Source: Microglena sp. YARC (Eukaryota > Chlorophyta > Chlorophyceae > Chlamydomonadales > Chlamydomonadaceae). From it: a DNA stretch of 64,000 nucleotides. The notes under the pieces are model-generated. The model was not told the DNA's origin. It worked only from the letters and a program-made list of their open reading frames with translations, and searched no databases. The stretch spans positions 56,144,425 through 56,208,424 of the forward strand of contig CM039464.1 of the NCBI GenBank assembly GCA_022414725.1, read 5' to 3'. This document shows positions 41,563 to 50,656 of this stretch, piece after piece (position 1 is the first letter of the stretch; every line of letters starts with the position of its first letter). The position numbers were made by a program, and so were the translations under genes.

Positions 41563-43602
41563 GAGGTAAGCTCTGTCCTATTTTCTTGCACGACTAAGTT
41601 CTCAAACATTTGCAGCCCAAGTCTTTCTGAAGGTATCTGGCATGTGGACTCGGGAGCTGGGATGTCAATCACAGGTGATAGGTCGTTGTTCACTGTGTTT
41701 GAATCCTCTGCTGTTGGGCCTGCAGTTCGATTTGCTGATGGGGTGATTCAACGGTCAGAGGGTATGGGGTCCATTGTGTTATGTAGTGATTGGTTACCAA
41801 CATCAATCACCTTAACCAATGTTCTATACATACCCCACTGTCCAGTAAATCTCCTGTCCGTAAATGCTGTAGCTCATTCCCTCCACTGCAAGATTGCTTT
41901 TGATAGTATTAGTTGTACTGCCACTCAGGGCTCTTCTGTGCTCTGGTCCTTTCCTGCTTCCAGTGATGGTGTGTATAAGTTTGCATGTAGGCCTTGTCAC
42001 ACCTCCAGTCGTTGTTTGAGGGTTGCTGAATATTATCCAGCTTTTGCACTTGATGTTGATGAGGACGGTGGAGTTATTATCCCTACCACTCCTGCATGGT
42101 TGTGGCATAGGCGACTGGGTCATCCCGGTTATGATGCCTTGCACAACCTTGTCAAGCGTGGTATGGTTAAGAACTTACCCCTCAGCCTTCATCAAGTACA
42201 AAAGATGGGTAAGATCCCATGTGATGCTTGTCAAAAGGCTAAGGGAAAGCGTCTCCCTTTTCCTAAAGAAAGCATGACTGAGGTCCTTGCACCCCTCCAA
42301 CGCCTTCACTTGGATATCATGGGACCGGTTCATATTAGGGGTCTTCGTGGGGAGTTTTATATCTTGTGCCTTGTAGACCAATTCTCTGGCTATGCTGAGG
42401 TATTGTGCTTGAGGACCAAGGCTGAAGCTCCCTTAGCAGTCCAGACTATCATCCTCAGATGGTCAAATCAGCTGCAGGGGTTTGCCTTTAAGTGTCTGAG
42501 ATCTGACAGGGCTAAAGAGTTTATAGTTAAATGGTTCGAGGATTGGTTAGAATCGGTTGGGGCAGTACATGAGTTGTCTTTGGCATACACTGCACAGCAG
42601 AATGCAACTGTGGAAAGGTATAATGGGGTCCTTCAGAATATAGCTAGGAGTATCCACTTGGAGTCTAAGCTTACTAAGTCCTTTTGGCCCTATGCCTTCC
42701 TGGCTGCTTGTTACCTTAGAAAACGTCTGCCTAACCAGGGACGCAAGACACCCTTTGAGTTGTTTTATGGGGTGAAACCTGATGTGTCGATATTACGTGT
42801 GTTTGGATGCCCCTGCTATGTTACTCTAGTCAATGGGAAGAAACGTAATAAGCTAGACGAAAGGGCGTTATCTGGTAGACTGGTTGGGTATTCTCTGGTG
42901 AGTAAGGGTTATTTTGTTTGGGTTCCTAAGTTGCGCCAGGTAGTAGAGAGTCGTGATGTACTCTTCTATGAGCAGTTTGATCATAACTGCATTCCTGGGC
43001 TAACTCCCTATGATGGGTCGCCATATGTCTCTAGCATCCCTGCCGCCATCAACGGACACATGCCTGTGGTTGCGGTTGATTCCCTAGACCCTTTGTCTTC
43101 CCCAATTGTTGACCACTGTCCTGGCCATAAGATGACTCTGCGACCTAGGTCGGGGGCCAGTGGTACTGTTTTGCGTGAGAACACACTGGGCGGGCGAGTT
43201 TCTGCGGCTCCTACGGACAAAATCTTAGCCGAATCTCAGGGGGTCGCCAGGCCCTCCTCTGCGTCCCATTCCGTCGGTGAAGTCGTTGGATTTACACCAA
43301 CTCAGACCATAGTGGATCCTTTGTTAGATCCATTGCCTACTAGTCATCATACTCCCATCATCACTGATAGCTCGATGGAGTTGGTGAACGCTTCACCTCC
43401 TGCCGTCTCTGATAGATTACTCAGGAGTCCGGGTGATGATGTAGCCGTTGCAGATGATGCAAGTGATGACCTTGAACCGTGGTCAGGCTCCGATACTGCG
43501 TATGGCTGGGGTGTTCCGGTCGACCCAGGCTTCGTTGATTTAGAGGCAAAGAAGGCCGGCCCTGTTCAACCAGGCAGTAGTTCTGCACTGGGGCTTTACT
43601 AA
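41563..43602 (+). CDS. B-LTR protease and integrase region
   Basis: In the same frame as gag and directly after its TAG, open without stops to 43602. Protease VDSGAGMSITGD at about 41640-41680, gag-pre-integrase HRRLGH...CDAC, integrase triad LHLDIMGPV, CLRSDRAKEFI and NATVERYNG, and the GYSLVSKGYFVW C-terminal motif. It ends early at a TAA where A-LTR stays open (…SALGA), owing to small indels near 43590-43604. Confidence 0.88.
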   Translation, partial: EVSSVLFSCTTKFSNICSPSLSEGIWHVDSGAGMSITGDRSLFTVFESSAVGPAVRFADGVIQRSEGMGSIVLCSDWLPTSITLTNVLYIPHCPVNLLSVNAVAHSLHCKIAFDSISCTATQGSSVLWSFPASSDGVYKFACRPCHTSSRCLRVAEYYPAFALDVDEDGGVIIPTTPAWLWHRRLGHPGYDALHNLVKRGMVKNLPLSLHQVQKMGKIPCDACQKAKGKRLPFPKESMTEVLAPLQRLHLDIMGPVHIRGLRGEFYILCLVDQFSGYAEVLCLRTKAEAPLAVQTIILRWSNQLQGFAFKCLRSDRAKEFIVKWFEDWLESVGAVHELSLAYTAQQNATVERYNGVLQNIARSIHLESKLTKSFWPYAFLAACYLRKRLPNQGRKTPFELFYGVKPDVSILRVFGCPCYVTLVNGKKRNKLDERALSGRLVGYSLVSKGYFVWVPKLRQVVESRDVLFYEQFDHNCIPGLTPYDGSPYVSSIPAAINGHMPVVAVDSLDPLSSPIVDHCPGHKMTLRPRSGASGTVLRENTLGGRVSAAPTDKILAESQGVARPSSASHSVGEVVGFTPTQTIVDPLLDPLPTSHHTPIITDSSMELVNASPPAVSDRLLRSPGDDVAVADDASDDLEPWSGSDTAYGWGVPVDPGFVDLEAKKAGPVQPGSSSALGLY

Positions 43603-45265
43603 TGGTTACTGCTGATACTGCTGATACCCCGCTGCCCATGTACAAGTAAACTGCTTGTACGTGGGAGCATCTGTTGCATCCACCACTGAACTGACCTACA
43701 AAGCTGCCATGTTGCATACCAACCCTGACAGGGATCAATGGCTTCTTGCCATGAAGGATGAGATGGCTTCCCTTCATGCCCATGGTACATGGGTTCTCAC
43801 TCCACAGCCTCGTAAGCAGAAGATCCTGTCTGGCAGGTGGTTATTTGTGAAGAAGATTGGTGTTGATGGTACTATACGCTTCAAGGCACGTTTTGTGGTC
43901 CGTGGTTTTCTGCAGCGTCCTGGGCTGGATTTTCATGATGTATATGCCCCTGTCTCCTCCAAAGCAGGTCTTAGGGTGCTCCTGGCTGCCATCACTCATA
44001 GGAAGATGTTTGTTCGGCAGCTAGACATCAAGACTGCATTCCTAAATGCCAAGCTGGAGCCTGGTCTGGACCTGTACTGCCACCAGCCTGAGGGCTTTAG
44101 GCACCTTGGTCCTAACGGTGTTCCACTTGTCTGCAAACTGATCAAGTCCCTTTATGGATTGAAGCAGGCACCCAGAGCTTGGAGTAGGGATGTCAAGCGG
44201 GTTCTGGTTGCTCATGGCTTTACTATGTGCAAGGCAGAACCTGCTCTGTACTTTAGGAAGGATTCTGATGGTGGGTGGAGCTATGTCCTGACCTATGTTG
44301 ATGACTTTATCTGTGCTTTTAGTGAGCTGGATAGGTATTTGTTGCTGATCCAGGCAATGGAAAGCAGCTGGCTGGGAGGTCAAAGAGATGGGTGTTCCAA
44401 TTCAGTTCCTCTCTTTGGACATGGATGTTACCCTTGACTCTGAAGGCAGGTGTGTTCAGATCAATCTCTCTCAGCACACCTACATTGTTGATCTGGTGGA
44501 GCAGTTTGGTCTTACTGCTGCTGCCCCACCCAAGTTTGCTGCTCCCATGGCCAAATCCACTGTTTCTGACGCCCCTGGAGAGCCCCTGCCGTCTAATAGC
44601 CAGTACCTCTCTCTTGTAGGTGCTTTGCTATACCTGGCCACTTGCACCAGGCCTGATATTTCCTTTGCTGTTAGCTATTTATCCAGGTTCTCTGCTCACC
44701 CTACAGTCCCTCTCTGGGGGCTGCCAAACGGTTACTCTTGTATTTGAGAACACATTCTCACCTGGGTCTCACTTACACCCACAGCCCTGATTTCACTTTT
44801 ACTGTCTTTAGTGACTCATCTTATGCTGATGATGGGTCTGACAGGAGATCTCAGACTGGCTTTGCAGTTCTAGCTGGTGGGTGCATTGTTAACTGGATGA
44901 GCAAGCGACAGCCTACTGTTGCTATTAGCTCTAGTGAGGCTGAGTATCAGGCCCTGTCCCAGGCTGCCAGGGAGGTCCAATGGTTGAAGAAATTGAGGGT
45001 GGATCTGGGTCTGCCTTGTGCTTTGGTTACAATTCAGGGTGACAACTTAGGTTCCCTGAGTTGGGCCACTGACTGGCAGCTTCTGCCTCGCAGCAAGCAC
45101 ATTGATGTTATTCATCACTACATCCAGGAGCTGGTGGAGGATGGCCAACTGGCTGTTGCCTATGTTAACACTGTGGATAACTGTGCTGACCCCTTCACCA
45201 AGCCCCTTGATCCTGCTGTGTTCTGGCGGTTTGTCCGTATGCTTGGAATGACCGCTACTTCTTAG
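43603..45265 (+). pseudogene. B-LTR reverse transcriptase and RNase H, frameshifted
   Basis: Three frames (43655-44437, 44388-44747, 44738-45265). RT motifs are intact in sequence: LDIKTAFLNAKLEPGLDLY, LYGLKQAPRAW and catalytic YVDDFICAF. RNase H follows with FSDSSYADDGSDRRSQTGFA, SSSEAEYQAL, GDNLGSL and SKHIDVIHHY. Breaks: near 44360 (one extra base in AATGGAAAGCAGC relative to A-LTR) and at a five-G run 44716-44720. Catalytic residues survive, so the damage is recent. Confidence 0.88.
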
Positions 45266-45587
45266 GGTCATTTTTTTGTTTTTTGGTTACATACGTTTCT
45301 TGTTTTTTGGTTATCATTGTATGGCATTAGGTTCCTATTCCCGGATCGGGTTTTCTATACCGTTGTTACCCGTCATTGATATTCGGTTATCCTCTTTTCT
45401 CCCTTGGCACTCTTTGGTATTTTGCCTTGGTCCATTCCTTCATTTACACCCTTTGGGTTACATTTGAAGTTCTCTCGTTTTTTCGGAGTTCTTTAATTTT
45501 TTTTTTTTATCTGTTACATATAGTTCTATGTCCCCAGTGCCATAGGTGGAGTAGTAGTATTGTATGTCACCTGTGTCATAGGTGGAG

Positions 45588-45981
45588 TGTCAGCATGAAT
45601 TGCGGTGCTCTCAAGCGTTTTATGACTTGGTGACTACTTATGTACTCCCTTAGAACTATCGGCCCTGATAGCTTCCCATAGTGATAGCTTCCCGTAGAAC
45701 TGAGTCATCCTTTAGTGACTCAGTGTCAGCTTCCTATTGACTGCCTGTCTCTCTGTGTCTTATCGGTCTCTCCCTGACATGTCCTGTGTTAAACAGTGTC
45801 AGGGTGACAAGATCCGGGCTTAGGGTCTATTCAGGTTACAGGCATCCACTTCGCCCACCGCTGGTGTCCTTTAGTGTACGTCCTTGCTTGTAACGTTATT
45901 CTCGTCTCTGTGTATAGATTGGCGCGTCTGTCTCCGCTGCATACATCTCTGTCCACTCTTAGAAGTGCTTAATAGCTGATA
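45588..45981 (+). repeat. 3' LTR of B-LTR with polypurine tract
   Basis: Identical by eye to 38936-39329. Preceded by ATAGGTGGAG, with a second GGTGGAG 36 bp upstream. Confidence 0.95.
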
Positions 45982-45986
45982 CCAAC

Positions 45987-47840
45987 TGAGGGAGCGCTAT
46001 GTTTAGAATATCTAGCTGCCTATATTCCTCTAGACAGGACCAGTACTCAACAGGTTGCTGGTTGTATATCAGGATACCATACTTAATCCGCAGCGTTTCG
46101 AACCGGGGCAGACTCGCACCTTGAACTATAATCCCCATGGCGTGACGCTGAGTCTGCGGAAACCCAGCACTGCGCAGGTCAGTGCACATACCGCGAACCC
46201 GACGAAAGAAAGCGTCAACGTGCTCATGAGTGCCCATGACCGAAGCATGATACTCCTTCAGCAAGAAAGGGACACGCGAGGCAAGGGCATCGGACTGCTG
46301 CCTCCGGATATGCAAAAAGATATCCCGAGGTGAAGCAAAGTCCCTATACACCTTGACTAGGGCATCCGTCATGTTGGCAAGCATCATGGATAAGATCATG
46401 AACTCTTGGCGGGGTAGGGTAAGCGCACTGAAACCCAACAGTGCAGGATCGACACTAGACTCACCATGAGAGGCCGAAGTTCCAGCAGCAGGAGGAGCAC
46501 ACCGAGGAGCTAAAGACTCACGAATCGCCAGAAAATACTCAGCAGCAAGACCAGCGTCATAAGCGCGCTGGTCATCTAAGTTCCTGATGAGATCTAGGGA
46601 ACGCGCAACACGCACAATGAGCTCGAAATCAGGACGAACAGGACAGAAAGGGAGTGGCACCTTAACAAACTGGTAACCTCGCAGGTCACTGTTCCTACGC
46701 CCAACCCCTCCAGAGGTCACACCATTAGCAGGAGGGTAGTTAATCCCTGGCATAACAGGTCCCAGAAAAGCCCGACACTCTAGACCTAGCTCAGAATAAG
46801 CCATCACACGCCTAGGCCTAGGGCGACCCTCGCTATCAACCATAGCCTGAGTGGCAGTCATATCCAGCTACCGTACAGAGTGCGGTCCAAGGATTCCCCA
46901 GCATGTTGAGCTTGGCGGATAAGACGGCAGTCCTGCAGGGATAGACGCAGAGGATGTCCGCCATCGAGCAGATGCTCCCAGGAGTCGCATGACAGCGAAG
47001 GAGGCACATATGGCGGAGGGCCAGGAGCAGGGGGCTGCTCCACAGGCGGAGGCGGGGGTGGAGGGGGCTCATGCGAAGGGCCAGCAAAGGATGCGCGGCC
47101 AGCAGCAGCAGCAGAAGCCTCTCGAGCACGAGTATTGTAGCCAGACAGACCTCGGTCCGGAGGCAAGGTGAAAGACGCAGACTTCTGCATCAAAGACGGC
47201 CTGGCCACCTCCGGGTGGACAGGTGGAAGGGGCGCAAGCAGAGGCGCAGAGACTGGATCAGGCTTAAAATCCGGGGAAGGCGCAAGAGCAGGTGCCGACA
47301 GAGGCTCATACACAGGAGAGACGGTAGAATTGAACACTCGAGTAGCAGTGGAAGGAGTGACTCCACCGAAGTCACCACTCATAGCACTCTGCAGATCTTC
47401 ATCACCATCATCAGAGTCATCAGCATAGCCATCTGCACGGCGATGACGAGCAAGTTCTTGATAGTCGTAGTCAAAACGGGCATCAGGAGGTGGAGGCGCC
47501 CTTGCGTACTGGATAATCTGAGTGGAAGCACAGCAGAGTCGCATCAGAACGTCCTCAATCTCAGGAGAGAGACGTCGGACAGTAGCAGAAGGAGCCGTAA
47601 AGGTGGAGGATTGATTGGGGGGGTTACTTCCACGATGGCGGAAGGTCTCTCATGACCGCTAGCAGAGGCAGCTGGTGCACAGACGTCTAGCCAATCATCA
47701 AGAGGACCCGGGTCCTCCTTAGGAAGGACACGGTCGCAGCCATTGCTGATAATGACACTGCGCATCCCGCGCGTCCAAGATTCTCCATTCTTGTCGTGGA
47801 GTTTCTCAAAATTAGCGGGAGGCCCTCGCGGAAGTTGCAT
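45987..47840 (-). pseudogene. A-LTR gag N-terminal and central part
   Basis: Three minus-strand frames (47840-47544, 47544-46858, 46861-about 45987). They match B-LTR gag from MQLPRGPPA through the proline-rich region to DILNIALPQ, where the inserted element begins. Breaks: a seven-C run (element sense, 47617-47623) where six would keep the frame, and one extra base near 46860 after LDRTLYG. Confidence 0.85.
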
Positions 47841-47877
47841 CGCAAAGCAGTGGTAGTAAATGAGGGACCGTATAACC

Positions 47878-48179
47878 TATCAGCTTGGATAATACTCCGG
47901 AGAGTGGACTTAGTGTGTGCAGCACGCCAATCTATAAATGCGGAGACGAGAATAAATATTACAAAAGATAGTGGAACCATAAAGGGACACCAGCGGAAGA
48001 AAGGGGGGCGGTAGCCTGGAACCTGATCAGGGTACAGGTTAGACAGCGCGTGTCAGAAGAACCGATGACGCAGTCAACAGTAAGCTGACATAGTACTGTC
48101 AGGACCGATAGTTCTAAGGAAGTACATAAGTAGTCACCAAGTCATAAAACGCGTGAGAGCACCGCAATTCATGCTGACA
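47878..48179 (-). repeat. 5' LTR of A-LTR
   Basis: 302 bp, two substitutions against 34275-34576 (AATACT/AACACT and CTGATC/CTGGTC). Confidence 0.93.
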
Positions 48180-48494
48180 CTGCTGACCCCTGTCCCTGAC
48201 TTGACCTAAGCCTGACATTTCCGGTTTCCTGACCGCTGGTGTTCGCCCAAGTGTTCGCCTGAACGCTTCTGTTTTCCCCGTGTGTTCTGTTGTCCGAACC
48301 TCTGATCTCTCGACTAGATTGACTAGTTCTTGCTAAACACATTCTAGATTCCCGAGTTTCAGCTTCCTTTCAATGAGCTGCGATAGCTACTATTCTATGG
48401 AGTAGAATTCCATGCTTTTATTTTACGCTGACTACCTTTTTCGTGTGCTTAGTTCTCTCATGCCATCTTCTCGTTGACATGTGAGAAGGAGGAG

Positions 48495-48749
48495 TGTTGG
48501 AGCACCATTGTTCCGTAGTCTGTTGTACGCTGACTCGCCTTCCCGTGTCCTTCACTTGGACCTATGATCTGAGTTATGCTGACGTATATTCCAGGTCAAG
48601 CTGACCTGTTATATAGTAAGAGTATAAAGCACTCTCCTCACCTGATACGATACCTTTCACAGGAACAATGTAAGCTGGTCTGCTCGGTCTCCCGCCTCGT
48701 CTCCTCGTCTCCAGTCCGCCTATCCAATATGCTATGATGCCCTCAAACA
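48495..48749 (+). repeat. 3' LTR of C-LTR
   Basis: 255 bp, partner of 33311-33563. Outside it is the duplication TTCCC (48750-48754). 48185-48494 before it is the remaining non-coding C-LTR interior. Confidence 0.9.
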
Positions 48750-48754
48750 TTCCC

Positions 48755-49407
48755 CTGCGGACAAGTTGTATTGCGCTGGAGCAATTGCTACAGCGCAAGT
48801 TATGGCACCCGGCCCACCCGGCCATTGCGGAACCATCCATGCCGCATTTCCACAGAAGCGGAACTGGATGATCGACTGCTGTCGCCTGCGTACGGATGCA
48901 CGAATCATCCATGACCCATCCACGAGACATAACCGAAAGTAAATCGATTTAGCGACCCATCCAGTACTACACCCATCCACGGCCTATGGAAACCCTTCTC
49001 TTCTTGAATGCTCAGGAGTAATTACACCTGTACGAACCTGGTGTGGATAACACCTGGCTTCTGATATCACTCTTGCATCTTGAGTGATTGGCGACGAGGA
49101 GAAGGGGAGAGCGCTGTGCCGCACGTGACGTACTTTCTTAATTAACAATTGTACCGGACTTAATTACTGCAGTACACTTGTTAATTGTAAGTAAGTCCGT
49201 TCAGACCCCGGAAAGGTGTCCCTCTTGGGCCTGCCGTCGGTACGACGGGCACACTGCCCTAGTACACAGTTGAACTGTTGGAACTGTGAAACACGCCCTA
49301 ACTCGCTTCGGTCAGCTCCATCGTTGCCACCCGTTGCCACCTTTCATTCCGGTGCCAACAAACTCCGCCAATTTTCCGCGTCGCTTGCGACGCTGCATAG
49401 GACTTGT
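48755..49407. other. spacer upstream of copy B
   Basis: No recognised gene. 49287-49407 is present inverted in the copy A intron (2190-2340). Its TCGCGTCGCTTGCGACGC word is palindromic. Possibly promoter-proximal DNA of the Ala-rich gene. Confidence 0.4.
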
Positions 49408-49716
49408 TCCTCAGGTCGCGTCCTCTATGGCTCGGTTCAGTTCTGAGCGTTCTTTTCTCGAGCCCTTGCGAGGACAAGCATTTGTTGTTCGCAAGTCCAT
49501 TTAGATCATCGTTAAAAGCGTAGCCTTAGGCATATTTTGCGTCCGAGGAGTGCCAGAGTCGAATCGAGCAGACTCTGGGGCATAAAGTTCACTTTCGGTA
49601 TGTTTGGGCCCATGCACCTTGGGTCTATGACCCATATCCTATGCAACCCGACTCATGTAACTGAAACCATCCAACGCATGCCCATGCCCAGGTGCAGATT
49701 GTAGCAAGATAGCTTC

Positions 49717-49935
49717 ATGAAGACTAGGGGTGTTGACCCTGAAAAGAGGCTTGCCATTGGTATTCAGAGGAGGCTAGACAATGACAGACGCCATGCAACT
49801 CGTATAACTGAAGTTATGAATGTCCCTGAAAACCCTGAAAAGAGGCTTGCCATTGGTATTCAGAGGAGGCTAGACAATGACAGACGCCATGCAACTCGTA
49901 TAACTGAAGTTATGAATGTCAGGGCTTACCAGCAG
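49717..49935 (+). CDS. exon 1 of Ala-rich repeat protein (copy B), internally duplicated
   Basis: 73 codons. The segment ENPEKRLAIGIQRRLDNDRR...TEVMNV appears twice (a 32-codon, 96-bp in-frame duplication not in copy A). It ends AYQQ at CAG|GTGCGT (49936), phase 0, joining GCT at 50657. The in-frame length of the duplication and the shared splice phase support coding status. Confidence 0.6.
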
Positions 49936-50545
49936 GTGCGTGGGTGCCACGCTTTGATTGAAAGTGCTACATTACGTGCCTTCATGTTTCGGTGTTTTGG
50001 GGGTGCTACGGTACGTTTCTATGTTACGGTGTTTTGGGGGTGCGTGCTACGCCTGGTGGGGTTGCTTGCTAGGGGCAAAACAGCTGCTAGTAGCACCCGA
50101 AGGCCACTAGGAGCACCATGGTGCTACGTAAAGACACTGGTTCATTTCATCAAACTAAACCCTGGTGGGTGCAGAACTCATGCGTGTCAGATTGGGGGGC
50201 ATACAGAGCCAATGATGCATTCTACATTATCATTGTCATGGTGCATATTGACTGTTCTTTGCATGCACTACTGCCCTTTCACTTCTTCATCTTGTACCAG
50301 AGTCTGATCAACACACTTGTGTAGGTGTGACTCTGCCGATGCAATCGACAACATCCTGAAGTATAGGGCTAGCGCACGGAGACCTAGCCTTTGAGGCGCA
50401 AATCCTTTTTGAAAAGAAAGCAACTGAAAGTTTGTGCCTCATTCTCATTCTTACTTTTGTATTATTATTAGTATTAGCATTATTAGCATTAGCATTATTA
50501 GTATTAGTATCATTAGTATTATTATCATTAGTATTATTATCATTT

Positions 50546-50577
<32 letters not shown>

Positions 50578-50588
50578 CATCATTATTA

Positions 50589-50623
<35 letters not shown>

Positions 50624-50656
50624 GCTTTCTAATGAGCATTTCTTACTCATGTGCAG
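49936..50656 (+). other. phase-0 intron of the Ala-rich gene (copy B)
   Basis: 721 bp, GTGCGT...TGTGCAG. Contains (ATT/ATTAGT)n at 50460-50623 and the empty sites of both copy A MITEs. Confidence 0.6.

Larger units (their letters stand above)
38936..45981 (+). mobile_element. Ty1/copia element B-LTR, youngest insertion, inside A-LTR gag
   Basis: LTRs of 394 bp at 38936-39329 and 45588-45981, with no difference seen by eye. Termini TGTCAGC...GCTGATA. The 5-bp duplication is CCGAC (38931-38935) and CCAAC (45982-45986), one mismatch. Joining the flanks across it restores the A-LTR gag frame through LPQ-SDSRHPGW. Total 7046 bp. The LTR has an extra internal block compared with the 302-bp A-LTR repeats, but both ends match. 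Confidence 0.95.
34275..48179 (-). mobile_element. Ty1/copia element A-LTR (minus strand), itself interrupted
   Basis: LTRs of 302 bp at 34275-34576 (3') and 47878-48179 (5'), TGTCAGC...GCTGATA on the element strand, with only two differences seen. Perfect duplication CTGCT at 34270-34274 and 48180-48184. Removing the nested element and its duplication leaves about 6.85 kb with gag, protease, integrase, reverse transcriptase and RNase H in copia order. Several single-base frame changes and a catalytic-site substitution make it inactive. Confidence 0.93.
33311..48749 (+). mobile_element. outer LTR element (C-LTR), short and non-coding, hosting the nested copias
   Basis: LTRs at 33311-33563 (253 bp) and 48495-48749 (255 bp), TGTTGGAGCACC...AACA, differing at about seven bases plus a small indel (~3%). 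Perfect target duplication TTCCC at 33306-33310 and 48750-48754. The 3' LTR is preceded by a polypurine tract (GAGAAGGAGGAG). Removing the inner element leaves only about 1.0 kb of internal DNA with no gag or pol: a TRIM/LARD-like non-autonomous element. The internal part contains a 44-bp tandem array (34008-34262). Confidence 0.9.
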
